Program-made: the position numbers and the translations under genes
Notes under the pieces: model-generated
What the model was told of the DNA's origin: nothing
Databases searched by the model: none
Seen by the model: the letters and a program-made list of their open reading frames with translations, nothing else
Shown here: piece by piece, positions 16,437-24,793 of the stretch
Numbering within the stretch: position 1 is the first letter of the stretch
Layout: every line of letters starts with the position of its first letter
Origin: Microbacterium terrae
GTDB taxonomy: Bacteria > Actinomycetota > Actinomycetes > Actinomycetales > Microbacteriaceae
Assembly: GCF_017831975.1 (NCBI RefSeq)
Contig: NZ_JAFDSS010000001.1
Location: 2,170,001-2,234,000, forward strand
Direction of reading: 5' to 3'
DNA length: 64,000 nt

Positions 16437-17590
16437 TGAAGGCCGTCCACTTCGGCGCGGGCAACATCGGGCGCGGCTTCGTCGGCCTGCTGCTGCACCA
16501 GGGCGGGTACGAGGTCGTGTTCTCCGACGTCGCCGCTCCCCTCGTCGACGCGATCAACGCGGTGTCGGAGTACACCGTCCACGAAGTGGGCGAGGGTGGC
16601 GAAGACACCGTCGTGACCGGGTTCCGTGCGCTCAACAGCGCCGTCGACGCTCAAGCCGTCGCCGACGAGATCGCGACCGCCGACGTCGTGACCACGGCAG
16701 TCGGCCCGACGATCCTGAAGTTCGTCGCACCGCTCATCGTCGCCGGTATCGGGCTGCGCGAGCCGAGCCTTCCGCCCCTGCAGGTGATGGCATGCGAGAA
16801 CGCGATCAACGCGACCGACCTGCTGCGCGACGAGATGATCACGGCCGCCGAGGGCGCGTGGGAGGCGGTGTCTGCCCACGCCGTGTTCGCGAACACGGCA
16901 GTCGACCGCATCGTGCCCGCCCAGCCCGAGGGATCGGGCGTCGACGTGACCGTCGAGCCGTTCTTCGAATGGGCCATCGAGCGGCCTCCGTTCGGCGACA
17001 CGCCCCCGCACATCCCGGGCGCCCACTTCGTCGACGACCTCGCGCCGTACATCGAGCGCAAGCTGTTCACGGTGAACACCGGCCACGCGACCACCGCGTA
17101 CTTCGGCGCCCAGGCGGGCATCGAGACGATCGCAGCGGCGCTCGAGCACCCCGAGATCGCCGCTCGGGTGAGCGCGGCCCTCGAGGAGACCTCGGCGCTG
17201 CTCACCGCCAAGCACGGCCTCGACGAGGGCGACCTCGCCGTCTACCGCGCGACGATCCTCTCCCGCTTCGCCAACGCCGCCCTCCCCGACACCGTGTGGC
17301 GCGTGGGTCGGCAGCCGCTGCGCAAGCTCTCGCGGCACGAGCGGTTCGTCGGGCCCGCCGCCGAAGCCGCCGAACGCGGTCTCCCCGTCGCCGGGCTCGT
17401 CGCCGCCATCGGCGCCGCACTGGCCTTCGACGACGCTGAGGACCCGCAGTCGGTGGACCTGCAGCGGATGCTGCGCGAGCAGGATGCCGCCTCGTTCACG
17501 GCATCCGTCACCGGACTCGAAGCGGAGCACCCGCTCTTCGCCCGGATCGCCGGCGCAGTCGCCGACCGACAGGACGACATCGGGGGCTGA
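16433..17590 (+). CDS. mtlD: Mannitol-1-phosphate 5-dehydrogenase
   Basis: 385 residues. Oxidises mannitol-1-phosphate to fructose-6-phosphate with NAD, the last step before glycolysis. The N-terminal NAD site is KAVHFGAGNIGRGFVGLLL. Family motifs include MACENAINAT, ANTAVDRIVP and the catalytic region ERKLFTVNTGHATTAYFG with the Lys and the Asn/His pair of polyol-specific long-chain dehydrogenases. The start is one of two tandem ATGs (16433 or 16436), both overlapping the mtlF stop. It is the last gene of the mannitol operon, and the repeat array that follows probably ends or stabilises the transcript. Confidence 0.95.
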   Translation: MMKAVHFGAGNIGRGFVGLLLHQGGYEVVFSDVAAPLVDAINAVSEYTVHEVGEGGEDTVVTGFRALNSAVDAQAVADEIATADVVTTAVGPTILKFVAPLIVAGIGLREPSLPPLQVMACENAINATDLLRDEMITAAEGAWEAVSAHAVFANTAVDRIVPAQPEGSGVDVTVEPFFEWAIERPPFGDTPPHIPGAHFVDDLAPYIERKLFTVNTGHATTAYFGAQAGIETIAAALEHPEIAARVSAALEETSALLTAKHGLDEGDLAVYRATILSRFANAALPDTVWRVGRQPLRKLSRHERFVGPAAEAAERGLPVAGLVAAIGAALAFDDAEDPQSVDLQRMLREQDAASFTASVTGLEAEHPLFARIAGAVADRQDDIGG

Positions 17591-17604
17591 GCCGGCGCGG
17601 TCGG

Positions 17605-17867
17605 GCGTTTCGTCTCGCTCCGCTCGCTCAACGACCGGGAGCCATGCGGCCCGGTCGTTGAGCGAGGAGCGCAGCGACGAGACGAAACGCCCCGCAGCCA
17701 TTCGGCCCCGGTCGTTGAGCGAGGAGCGCAGCGACGAGACCAAACGCCCCGCAGCCATTCGGCCCCGGTCGTTGAGCGAGGAGCGCAGCGACGAGACCAA
17801 ACGCCCCGCAGCCATACGGCCCCGGCCGTTGAGCGAGGAGCGCAGCGACGAGACGAAACGCCCTGCG
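17605..17867. repeat. Four 57-bp direct tandem repeats plus one inverted copy
   Basis: The conserved unit starts GTCGTTGAGCGAGGAGCGCA and recurs at 17654, 17711, 17768 and 17825, an exact 57-bp period; the last copy is partial. Variation is confined to a few bases (ACGAAACG versus ACCAAACG, TCGTT versus CCGTT). Upstream, 17605-17639 carries a related sequence in inverted orientation that can pair with any direct copy to form a long stem. The array fills almost the whole 299-bp gap between mtlD and the TauE-like gene. Because 57 is divisible by three it produces an open frame through the array, which is not considered a gene. Confidence 0.85.
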
Positions 17868-17875
17868 CCCGGAAG

Positions 17876-17881
17876 TAGGCT
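17876..17881 (+). promoter_or_regulatory. -10 hexamer TAGGCT before the TauE-like gene
   Basis: TAGGCT ends 8 nt before the GTG at 17890 and lies directly after the repeat array. Confidence 0.35.
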
Positions 17882-17889
17882 GGTACCCC

Positions 17890-18612
17890 GTGACCCTCGT
17901 TCTGGCCGGCATCGCCGCCTTCGTCGCCGCGATCATCCAGCGCATCACGGGCCTCGGCTTCGTGCTCGTGCTCGTCGGCCCGATCGTGCTCCTCTACGGC
18001 CCCCTCGAGGGCGTGACCATCGCGGTGCTCCTCGCCCTCGTCGCCGCGTCGGCGGCGATCCCCCTCGTGTGGCGCGACATCGAATGGCGGCGCGCCTGGT
18101 GGCTCATCTGGCCCGGACTCCTCGCCGCCCCGGTCGGCGCGTTCGTGGTGCGCACGCTCCCCGAGGCCGCACTGCTGCTGCTCGTCGCACTGATGGCCTA
18201 CTTCGCACTCGTCGCGGGGTGGATCCCGGCATTGTCGAAGGCCCTCGTGGGTCGCTCGGGGGCGATCACCGCGGGCGCGGCTGCGGGATTCATGCACGTC
18301 GCGAGCGGGCTGTCGGGCCCGCCGCTGGCCGCGCACGCCGTCGGCGACAAGTGGCCGCAGCGCAGCTTCGCGGCGAGCGTCCAGGTGATCTTCGCGGTGT
18401 TCAGCCTGGTCTCGGTCGCGCTGCGCGGCCTGCCGACCACGCCGGCATCCGACATCTGGGCCCTCGTCGGGGTCACCGCCGTCGGCATCCTGATCGGCTC
18501 GATGCTGGCCCGCACGGTGCCGCCCCGGATCGCCCGCTACGCGATGCTCGCGATCGCCTGGGCGGGGGCGACGGTGGTGCTGATACGAGGCCTGCTGGCA
18601 GTGTTGTCGTAG
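17890..18612 (+). CDS. TauE/SafE family membrane permease
   Basis: 240 residues, almost entirely hydrophobic, with about 7-8 membrane spans. The family hallmarks are the N-terminal AAFVAAIIQRITGLGFVLVLVGP and the internal repeat AAAGFMHVASGLSGPPLA, which carries the conserved GxxGpp motif. TauE/SafE proteins export sulfite, sulfonates or other organic anions; the substrate here is not indicated. The GTG start follows a -10 hexamer and has no ribosome-binding site. No sulfur-metabolism gene is nearby. Confidence 0.85.
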   Translation: MTLVLAGIAAFVAAIIQRITGLGFVLVLVGPIVLLYGPLEGVTIAVLLALVAASAAIPLVWRDIEWRRAWWLIWPGLLAAPVGAFVVRTLPEAALLLLVALMAYFALVAGWIPALSKALVGRSGAITAGAAAGFMHVASGLSGPPLAAHAVGDKWPQRSFAASVQVIFAVFSLVSVALRGLPTTPASDIWALVGVTAVGILIGSMLARTVPPRIARYAMLAIAWAGATVVLIRGLLAVLS

Positions 18613-18630
18613 GGCCCACAAGCGATTTCG

Positions 18631-18655
18631 GTTAATGACGAGTAACGCTTAGGGT
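18631..18655 (+). promoter_or_regulatory. Candidate promoter and operator of the FMO-BASS-SDR operon
   Basis: TAGGGT (18650-18655) could be the -10. An imperfect inverted repeat with arms GTTA (18631-18634) and TAAC (18643-18646) occupies the region just upstream and may be a TetR-type operator. The -35 is not well conserved. Confidence 0.35.
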
Positions 18656-18706
18656 TCTTTGCTGGGGTCGGCCTGTGGGTGCCGACACGAAGACGTGTGG
18701 AGACCT

Positions 18707-20041
18707 ATGCACGAGCACCGCTATGCCATCATCGGCGCCGGCCCGTCGGGGCTGTCCGCCGCGCGCGCCCTGCAGAAGGCCGGGCTCGCATTCGACGGCT
18801 ACGAGGCCTCGAGCGGAGTCGGCGGCCTCTGGGACATCGAGAACCCCCGCTCCACGATGTACGAGTCGGCGCACCTCATCTCGTCGCGCACCACCACCGA
18901 GTTCGCCGAGTTCCCCATGGACACCACGGCCGACTACCCGAGCCATCGCACGCTCGTCCGCTACTTCCGCGACTTCGCCGCCCGCTTCGGCATCGACGAG
19001 CACTTCCGGTTCGACACGAAGGTGACCTCGCTCGCCCCGGCCGACGGCGGCGGCTGGATGCTGCGTGCCGAGGGCCCCTCGACAGGCTCGGGGGCCACGA
19101 CGGGCTCGGGGATCGTCGAACGGCGGTACGACGGCGTCATCCTCGCCAACGGCACGCTCGCCGAGCCGAACCGGCCCGAGTTCCGCGGTTCGTTCGCCGG
19201 TGAGCTCCTGCACACCAGCGCGTACAAGTCCGCATCGCAGCTCACCGGCAAGCGCGTGCTCATCATCGGTGCGGGCAACTCCGGCTGCGACATCGCGGTG
19301 GATGCCGTGCACCACGCGGCATCCGTCGACATGTCGGTTCGCCGCGGGTACTACTTCGTGCCGCGCTACCTGTTCGGCAAGCCCTCCGACACCCTCAATC
19401 AGGGAAAGCCGCTGCCGGCGAAGATCAAGCAGTTCATCGACAAGCGCGTGCTGCAGGCGTTCACCGGAGACCCGGTGCGCTTCGGCTTCCCCCGGCCCGA
19501 CTACAAGATCTACGAGTCGCACCCGATCGTGAACACCCTGATACTGAACCACCTGGGGCAGGGCGACCTGGCGATCCGCGCAGACGTCGACCGCTTCGAC
19601 GGGAACACGGTGCACTTCCGCGACGGGTCGTCGGGCGAGTACGACACCGTGCTGCTGGCCACCGGCTACAAGCTCGACTACCCGTTCGTCGACCGCGCCG
19701 CGCTCAACTGGACCGGGATGTCGCCGAAGCTCTACCTCAACGTCTTCCCGCCGTCGTTCAACGGCCTGTATGTGATGGGCATGATCGAGGCGTCGGGCAT
19801 CGGGTGGCAGGGCCGCTACGAGCAGGCCGAGCTCATCGCGGAGTACCTCACCGCCGTCGAAGCCGCTCCCGACCGGGCTGCCGCACTTCGGGCGCGGGTC
19901 GCAGACGAGTCGTGGCCCGACCTCACCGGCGGGTACGACTACCTCGGCCTCGAGCGCATGTCGTACTACGTGAACAAGGACGCCTACCGCCGCGCGGTAC
20001 GCGAGACCGCCACGGCCCTGCGGACGAAGGCGAAGGCGTGA
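18707..20041 (+). CDS. Flavin-containing monooxygenase (FMO/Baeyer-Villiger-like)
   Basis: 444 residues. Class B flavin monooxygenases use FAD, NADPH and oxygen to oxygenate N, S or ketone groups. The FAD motif is YAIIGAGPSGLSAARALQKAG, the FMO signature FxGxxxHxxxY is present as FAGELLHTSAYK, and the NADPH site is VLIIGAGNSGCDIAV. A Ser/Gly/Thr-rich segment at about residues 122-139 (PSTGSGATTGSG) interrupts an otherwise conserved stretch and derives from a repeat-like sequence. The ATG at 18707 is preceded by GGAGACCT. The stop overlaps the next gene (GTGA). The substrate is unknown; a partner transporter and SDR suggest metabolism of an imported sterol-like, terpenoid or other organic acid compound, which is inference. 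Confidence 0.88.
   Translation: MHEHRYAIIGAGPSGLSAARALQKAGLAFDGYEASSGVGGLWDIENPRSTMYESAHLISSRTTTEFAEFPMDTTADYPSHRTLVRYFRDFAARFGIDEHFRFDTKVTSLAPADGGGWMLRAEGPSTGSGATTGSGIVERRYDGVILANGTLAEPNRPEFRGSFAGELLHTSAYKSASQLTGKRVLIIGAGNSGCDIAVDAVHHAASVDMSVRRGYYFVPRYLFGKPSDTLNQGKPLPAKIKQFIDKRVLQAFTGDPVRFGFPRPDYKIYESHPIVNTLILNHLGQGDLAIRADVDRFDGNTVHFRDGSSGEYDTVLLATGYKLDYPFVDRAALNWTGMSPKLYLNVFPPSFNGLYVMGMIEASGIGWQGRYEQAELIAEYLTAVEAAPDRAAALRARVADESWPDLTGGYDYLGLERMSYYVNKDAYRRAVRETATALRTKAKA
19072..19125. repeat. Repeat-like palindromic sequence inside the FMO coding region
   Basis: The segment CCCCTCGACAGGCTCGGGGG sits between complementary GGGCCCC and GGGGGCC ends, followed by a second partial copy (ACGGGCTCGGGGATCGTCGA). 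It matches 17 of 22 positions with the copy at the start of the ABC-2 permease gene near 54600. It is translated in frame. Confidence 0.6.
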
Positions 20042-21057
20042 ACCCCGACGACGTCGTGCTCAACTTCACCCCGGGCACGCTCGTGATCCTCAACGTGGTG
20101 CTCGGACTCATCATGCTCGGCATCGCGCTCGACACCAGGGTCGACGACTTCAGGGTCGTCGCGCGGAAGCCGAAGCCCTTCATCATCGCGATCCTCGCAC
20201 AGCTGATCGTGCTGCCCGCGGTGACGACGGCGCTCACGCTGATCCTGCCGGTGTCGGCCTCGATGGCGCTCGGCATGATCCTGGTCGCGTGCTGCCCGCC
20301 GGGGAACATCTCGCAGGTTCTCACGCACCGCTCCGGCGGCAACGTCGCGCTGTCGGTGTCGATGACGGCTGTGGGCAACCTCATCTACATCTTCGTGCTT
20401 CCGTTCTCGATCGCATTCTGGGGATCGCTGCGCGCAGACACGCGCGCCCTGCTGCAGTCCGTATCGCTCAACGGCTGGCAGATGCTGCTCGAGATCCTCC
20501 TCATCATCGGGCTGCCCTTCATCGCCGGACTCGTGATCCGCGCCCGCGTCCCGGCGTTCGCGGCCAAGGTGCAGCCGTTCGTGAAGTGGTTCTCGCTCAT
20601 CGCCCTGGTCGGGTTCATCGTCGCCGCGCTCGCGGGCAACTGGGCGTACTTCGTCGCCTTCCTCGGCGTCATCATCCTGGTGGTCACGATCCACGACGCC
20701 GTCGCCCTCGCGATCGGCTACGGCACTGCGGTGGTGGGCGGCCTCGGCACCCGCGAGCGCAAGGCGATGACGTTCGAGGTCGGCATCCGCAACGCCGGAC
20801 TCGGCCTCGGCCTCGTCTTCACGTTCTTCGGCGGCCTCGGCGGCATGGCGATCGTCGCCGGCTGGTGGGGCATCTGGGACATCATCGCGGGGCTCGTCGT
20901 CGCCGCGCTGTGGGCGGCGCACACGCGCCGGCGCACCGGAGCCCCGACGGGCGACGCCTCGCGCCACGCGGTCAGGGCGGGCGGGGCGGGCGCCGACGGC
21001 GCCGGAGATGCCGGCCGGTCGACGGATGCCGCAGGCCACGCGGGAGACCTCACGTGA
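20038..21057 (+). CDS. Bile acid:sodium symporter (BASS) family transporter
   Basis: 339 residues with about 9-10 membrane spans. Diagnostic features are VACCPPGNISQVLTHRSGGN (the BASS unwound helix with the CCPPG and NxS elements), SVSMTAVGNL and the later EVGIRNAGLGLGL motif. BASS proteins move organic anions such as bile acids, pantoate or pyruvate with sodium. Translation starts at GTG overlapping the FMO stop. The C-terminal 40 residues are Ala/Gly/Asp-rich and probably cytosolic. Coupling to the FMO and the SDR enzyme suggests that all three act on one organic compound. Confidence 0.9.
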   Translation: MNPDDVVLNFTPGTLVILNVVLGLIMLGIALDTRVDDFRVVARKPKPFIIAILAQLIVLPAVTTALTLILPVSASMALGMILVACCPPGNISQVLTHRSGGNVALSVSMTAVGNLIYIFVLPFSIAFWGSLRADTRALLQSVSLNGWQMLLEILLIIGLPFIAGLVIRARVPAFAAKVQPFVKWFSLIALVGFIVAALAGNWAYFVAFLGVIILVVTIHDAVALAIGYGTAVVGGLGTRERKAMTFEVGIRNAGLGLGLVFTFFGGLGGMAIVAGWWGIWDIIAGLVVAALWAAHTRRRTGAPTGDASRHAVRAGGAGADGAGDAGRSTDAAGHAGDLT

Positions 21058-22142
21058 GCGGCACCGCCCAGAGCGCCGCGGCCCGCGCCGCCGCACGGTC
21101 GGCGGCGGCTCACGCGGCGACGGTCAGCAGCCTCGCCACGCAGCCGATCACGGTGGTGGCGGCGGAGGCGACAGACCGGGCCGGTCGAGGCGTGCGCGTG
21201 CTCATCACCGGCGGGGCCGGGTTCCTCGGCTCGCACGTGGCGGCGGCTCTGGCGGAGCATCCCGATGTCGCCCTCGTCGTCGCCGGCGACGTGCGCCGGC
21301 CCGAGCATCCGATCGACGGGGTCGTCTACGACGACTGCGACGTGACGCGTCCGAGCGGCATCGCCCCGCTGTTGCAGCGCCACGACATCGACGTCGTCAT
21401 CCACCTCGCGGCCATCGTCAACCCGGGCCGCGACCACGACCTCGAGTACCTGGTCGACGTCGACGGCACCCGCCACGTGCTCGAGGCCTGCATCGAGACC
21501 GGCGTGCGCCGCATCGTCGTCTCGTCGTCGGGAGCCGCGTACGGCTACCACCCCGACAACCCCGAGTGGCTGCGCGAGACGGATCCGGTGCGCGGGAACG
21601 ACGAGTTCCCGTACTCGAAGCACAAGCGCCTCGTCGAGCAGATGCTCGCCGGCTACCGCCTCGCCCACCCCGAGCTCGAACAGGTCGTGTTCCGCGTGGG
21701 GACCATCCTCGGCCCCACGGTGCACAACCAGATCACCGCGCTCTGGGGCGGGCGCCGGGTGCTCGCGATCGCGGGCTCGGACTCGCCGTTCGTCTTCGCC
21801 TGGGTCGACGACGTCGCCGCGGCGATGGCGCGCGCCGCCACAGACGGGCCGCCGGGGACCTACAACGTCGCCGGCGACGGCCGCCTGACCGTCGGCGAGA
21901 TCGCGGCGCGCCTCGGCAAGCCGCTGCTCACCGTGCCCGCCGCGGTGCTCGCGGGCGCTCTGCGGGTGGGGCGCATGCTGCGCCTCACGGTGCACGGACC
22001 TGAGCAGGTCGGATTCCTCCGCTACCGCCCGGTGCTCGCCAACGACGCGCTCAAGCGCGACTTCGGCTACACCCCCGCGAAGTCCTCGGCCGAGGCGTTC
22101 GAGGCCTACCTCGACACACACCCCGGAGTCGCGCGGGTCTGA
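21054..22142 (+). CDS. NAD-dependent epimerase/dehydratase (extended SDR)
   Basis: 362 residues. After an Ala-rich N-terminal extension of about 40 residues, the Rossmann motif VLITGGAGFLGSHVA marks an extended SDR. The catalytic Ser is in VVSSSGAAYGYHP and the YxxxK pair in FPYSKHKRLVEQ. The C-terminal half includes FAWVDDVAAAM and a TYNVAGDG segment typical of nucleoside-diphosphate-sugar epimerase-like proteins and of 3-beta-hydroxysteroid dehydrogenase relatives. The GTG start overlaps the BASS stop. The reaction is not determined; the operon context favours a small-molecule dehydrogenase over sugar epimerisation. Confidence 0.88.
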   Translation: MSGTAQSAAARAAARSAAAHAATVSSLATQPITVVAAEATDRAGRGVRVLITGGAGFLGSHVAAALAEHPDVALVVAGDVRRPEHPIDGVVYDDCDVTRPSGIAPLLQRHDIDVVIHLAAIVNPGRDHDLEYLVDVDGTRHVLEACIETGVRRIVVSSSGAAYGYHPDNPEWLRETDPVRGNDEFPYSKHKRLVEQMLAGYRLAHPELEQVVFRVGTILGPTVHNQITALWGGRRVLAIAGSDSPFVFAWVDDVAAAMARAATDGPPGTYNVAGDGRLTVGEIAARLGKPLLTVPAAVLAGALRVGRMLRLTVHGPEQVGFLRYRPVLANDALKRDFGYTPAKSSAEAFEAYLDTHPGVARV

Positions 22143-22278
22143 GCCGCCCGCTCCTCGTCCGTACGCGCCGTGCGGGCGTGAGCCGGCGGCATCTCGCTCG
22201 AAAGCGTGGAGTTCTGCACGCGGCAGCGCGTGGCGCGGCAGCGCGGCTCAGCGCCACCGCGGCAGCGCGGGGCGGCTC

Positions 22279-22309
22279 AGCGCCGCGCCGCGCCGCGCGC
22301 GGCGGCGCT
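22279..22309 (-). terminator. GC-rich hairpin after add
   Basis: AGCGCCGC (22279-22286) and GCGGCGCT (22302-22309) form a perfect 8-bp stem immediately beyond the add stop. The surrounding 22200-22310 is a low-complexity GCGGCAGCGC tract between convergent genes. There is no T-run. Confidence 0.4.
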
Positions 22310-22310
22310 G

Positions 22311-23426
22311 CTACCGCTCGAAGCCGTCGGCGATGAGCTCGATGAGCTCCTCTCGCTCCTCCACCGGCAGGAACGCGCCCGCCGCGGCGTTGAGCTGGAA
22401 CGTCTCGAGGTCGTCTAGCCCGTACTCGAACACCTCGGCGAGCAGCGCCAGCTCGCGGGTGAGCGACGTGCGGCTCTGCAGGCGGTTGTCGACGTTCACG
22501 GTGACCGCGAAGCCGAGCTGGTACAGCAGGTCGAAGGGGTGGTCCTCCATGAGGGTGCCCCATGCCTCGATGGCGCCGGTCTGCAGGTTCGACGAGGGAG
22601 ACAGCTCGAGCGGGATCTCGCGGTCGCGCACCCAGCGGGCGAGGTCGCCGAACTGCACGAGCACCTCTTCGCCCGCGCGCGAGACGACCTCGAGGTCCTG
22701 TGCGAGCCGCACGCCGTGCCCGAGGCGCAGCGCGCGCCCGTCGATCAGGGCGGAGCGGATGGAATCGAGTCCCGCCGCCTCTCCGGCGTGCACCGTCGTC
22801 GGGAAGAACTCCGACGCGAGGTAGTCGAACGCCGCACGGTGCTTCGACGGCGGGAATCCGTCCTCCGGGCCGGCGATGTCGAAGCCGACCGCGCCGCGCT
22901 CACGCCAGTCGACCGCGAGCCGGGCGATCTCGAGCGACCGCTCGGTGTGGCGCATCGCGGTGATGAGCTGTCCGACGCGGATGTCGCGGCCGCTGCTCTC
23001 GGCGGCATCCTCGCCCTCTTCGATGCCCTCCTGCACCGCTTCGACGACCTCGTCGAGCGACAGGCCGCCGGCCAGGTGCTGTTCGGGGGCCCAGCGCACC
23101 TCGCCGTAGATCACACCGTCGGCGGCGAGGTCTTCGACGAATTCGCGCGCGACGCGTGTCAGCCCCTCGCGGGTCTGCATGACGGCGGTCGTCAGATCGA
23201 ACGTCTTCAGGTACTCGACGAGCGAGCCCGAGTCGCTCTTCTCGGCGAACCAGTCCGCGAGGTCGTCGGCGTCCGTCTCCGGCACGTCGATGCCCGCGGC
23301 ATCGGCGAGCTCGATGATCGTCGCCGGGCGCAGCGCGCCGTCGAGGTGATCGTGCAGCGAGACCTTGGGCAGCGCCCGGATCGAGAGTCCGTCGAGAACG
23401 GCGTCGCCGTGCTGGTCGATGGGCAT
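22311..23426 (-). CDS. add: Adenosine deaminase
   Basis: 371 residues. Deaminates (deoxy)adenosine to (deoxy)inosine with a catalytic zinc. Visible motifs are the metal-binding PKVSLHDHLDGALRP near the N-terminus, TTVHAGEAAG, RLGHGVRL and ELSPSSNLQTG, the last carrying the conserved segment that precedes the zinc-ligand Asp region in this family. The ATG at 23426 has GAGGA about 5-7 nt upstream, which sets the start against longer open frames. It is the last gene of the nucleoside operon, 65 bp after deoA. Its product inosine would feed the punA phosphorylase. Confidence 0.95.
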   Translation of the reverse strand: MPIDQHGDAVLDGLSIRALPKVSLHDHLDGALRPATIIELADAAGIDVPETDADDLADWFAEKSDSGSLVEYLKTFDLTTAVMQTREGLTRVAREFVEDLAADGVIYGEVRWAPEQHLAGGLSLDEVVEAVQEGIEEGEDAAESSGRDIRVGQLITAMRHTERSLEIARLAVDWRERGAVGFDIAGPEDGFPPSKHRAAFDYLASEFFPTTVHAGEAAGLDSIRSALIDGRALRLGHGVRLAQDLEVVSRAGEEVLVQFGDLARWVRDREIPLELSPSSNLQTGAIEAWGTLMEDHPFDLLYQLGFAVTVNVDNRLQSRTSLTRELALLAEVFEYGLDDLETFQLNAAAGAFLPVEEREELIELIADGFER

Positions 23427-23491
23427 GTGGTCCTCCTCGGACGGACTGTTTTCGGACGGGATGCGGAAGAGCGGATGCCTCGGCGCGGCAG

Positions 23492-24793
23492 TCAGGCGGT
23501 GATGCGCTCGCGCACGATCGGAGCCGATGCGGGAGCATTCGATCCTACGTGCCAAGCGCCGTCCAGGGCCTCCAGCGCCCGGTCGAACCGGGTCGCATCC
23601 TGCCCGAGCAAGGTGAACAGCGGTTGACCGACGGTCACCGCGTCACCCGGCTTCACGTGCAGGTCGATGCCCGCCGCGTGCAGCACCGGATCCTGCGCGC
23701 GTGCACGGCCCGCGCCCAGGCGCCACGCCGCGATGCCGAAGGGCAGCGCCTCCAGGGAGGTGACGTAGCCAGACTCCGTCGCGGTGACGACGTGCGTCTC
23801 GTTCGGCTGCGGCATCGCCGCGTCGGGATCGCCGTCCTGAGCCCGGATCATCGAGCGCCAGGCATCCATCGCCCGCCCGTCCCGGAGCGCCGCCTCGACG
23901 TCTGCATCGGGCTGACCCGCGAGGGCCAGCATCTCGCGGGCGAGGGCGACGGTGAGCTCGACGACGTCGGCGGGGCCGCCGCCGGCGAGCACCTCGACCG
24001 ACTCGCGCACCTCGTTGGCGTTGCCGATGGCGAAGCCGAGCGGGGTGTTCATGTCGGTGAGGAGCGCGGTGGTCGCGACCCCGGAGTCGGTGCCCAGCGC
24101 CACCATCGTGCGGGCGAGCTCGCGGGCACGATCGATGTCCTGCATGAACGCGCCGGAGCCGAACTTCACGTCGAGCACGAGCGAGTCGGTGCCCTCGGCG
24201 ATCTTCTTCGACATGATGCTCGACGCGATCAGCGGGATCGCCTCGACCGTGCCGGTCACGTCGCGGAGGGCGTAGAGCCGCTTGTCAGCCGGTGCGAGGC
24301 CGGAGCCGGCGGCGCAGATGACCGCGCCGACGTCGCGCAGCTGCGCGACCATCTCGTCGTTCGACAGCGCGGCCCGCCAGCCGGGGATGGCCTCGAGCTT
24401 GTCGAGGGTTCCCCCCGTGTGGCCGAGGCCGCGGCCCGACAACTGCGGCACGGCCACCCCGAACGAGGCGACGAGCGGGGCCAGCGGCAGGGTGATCTTG
24501 TCTCCCACGCCCCCGGTGGAGTGCTTGTCGACGGTCGGCTTGCCGAGCCCGGCGAAGCTCATCCGCTCCCCCGACGCGATCATCGCGTCGGTCATCACGC
24601 GGATCTCGTCACGGGTCATGCCGTTGAGCAGAACGGCCATCGCGAACGCGGCCATCTGCGAGTCGGCGACGTATTCGCGCGTGTACGCGTCGATCATCCA
24701 CCGGAGCGCGTCTTCGCCGACCGCCCCGCCGTCGCGCTTGGTGCGGATGACGTCGACCGCGTCGAAGGGCTCGACCGCAGCGGCATCCGTCAT
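23492..24793 (-). CDS. deoA: Thymidine (pyrimidine nucleoside) phosphorylase
   Basis: 433 residues. Converts thymidine or deoxyuridine plus phosphate to the base and deoxyribose-1-phosphate. It has the signature SGRGLGHTGGTLDKLEAIPG, the KHSTGGVGDKITLPL phosphate-binding region, SSIMSKKIAEG and the LDVKFGSGAFM segment. The C-terminal domain follows the pyrimidine nucleoside phosphorylase fold. The start overlaps the cdd stop (ATGA). It follows cytidine deaminase directly, so (deoxy)cytidine can be converted to (deoxy)uridine and then cleaved. Confidence 0.95.
   Translation of the reverse strand: MTDAAAVEPFDAVDVIRTKRDGGAVGEDALRWMIDAYTREYVADSQMAAFAMAVLLNGMTRDEIRVMTDAMIASGERMSFAGLGKPTVDKHSTGGVGDKITLPLAPLVASFGVAVPQLSGRGLGHTGGTLDKLEAIPGWRAALSNDEMVAQLRDVGAVICAAGSGLAPADKRLYALRDVTGTVEAIPLIASSIMSKKIAEGTDSLVLDVKFGSGAFMQDIDRARELARTMVALGTDSGVATTALLTDMNTPLGFAIGNANEVRESVEVLAGGGPADVVELTVALAREMLALAGQPDADVEAALRDGRAMDAWRSMIRAQDGDPDAAMPQPNETHVVTATESGYVTSLEALPFGIAAWRLGAGRARAQDPVLHAAGIDLHVKPGDAVTVGQPLFTLLGQDATRFDRALEALDGAWHVGSNAPASAPIVRERITA

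Noticed and set aside
17654-17867. 57-bp repeats considered as a CRISPR array.
   Set aside because: Units are nearly identical along the full period, so there are no unique spacers.
17484-18635. Plus-strand open frame of 383 codons containing repeated SLSEERSDETKRP units.
   Set aside because: It runs through the mtlD end, the 57-bp repeat array and the TauE-like gene in another frame. The repeating peptide is only the result of a repeat length divisible by three.
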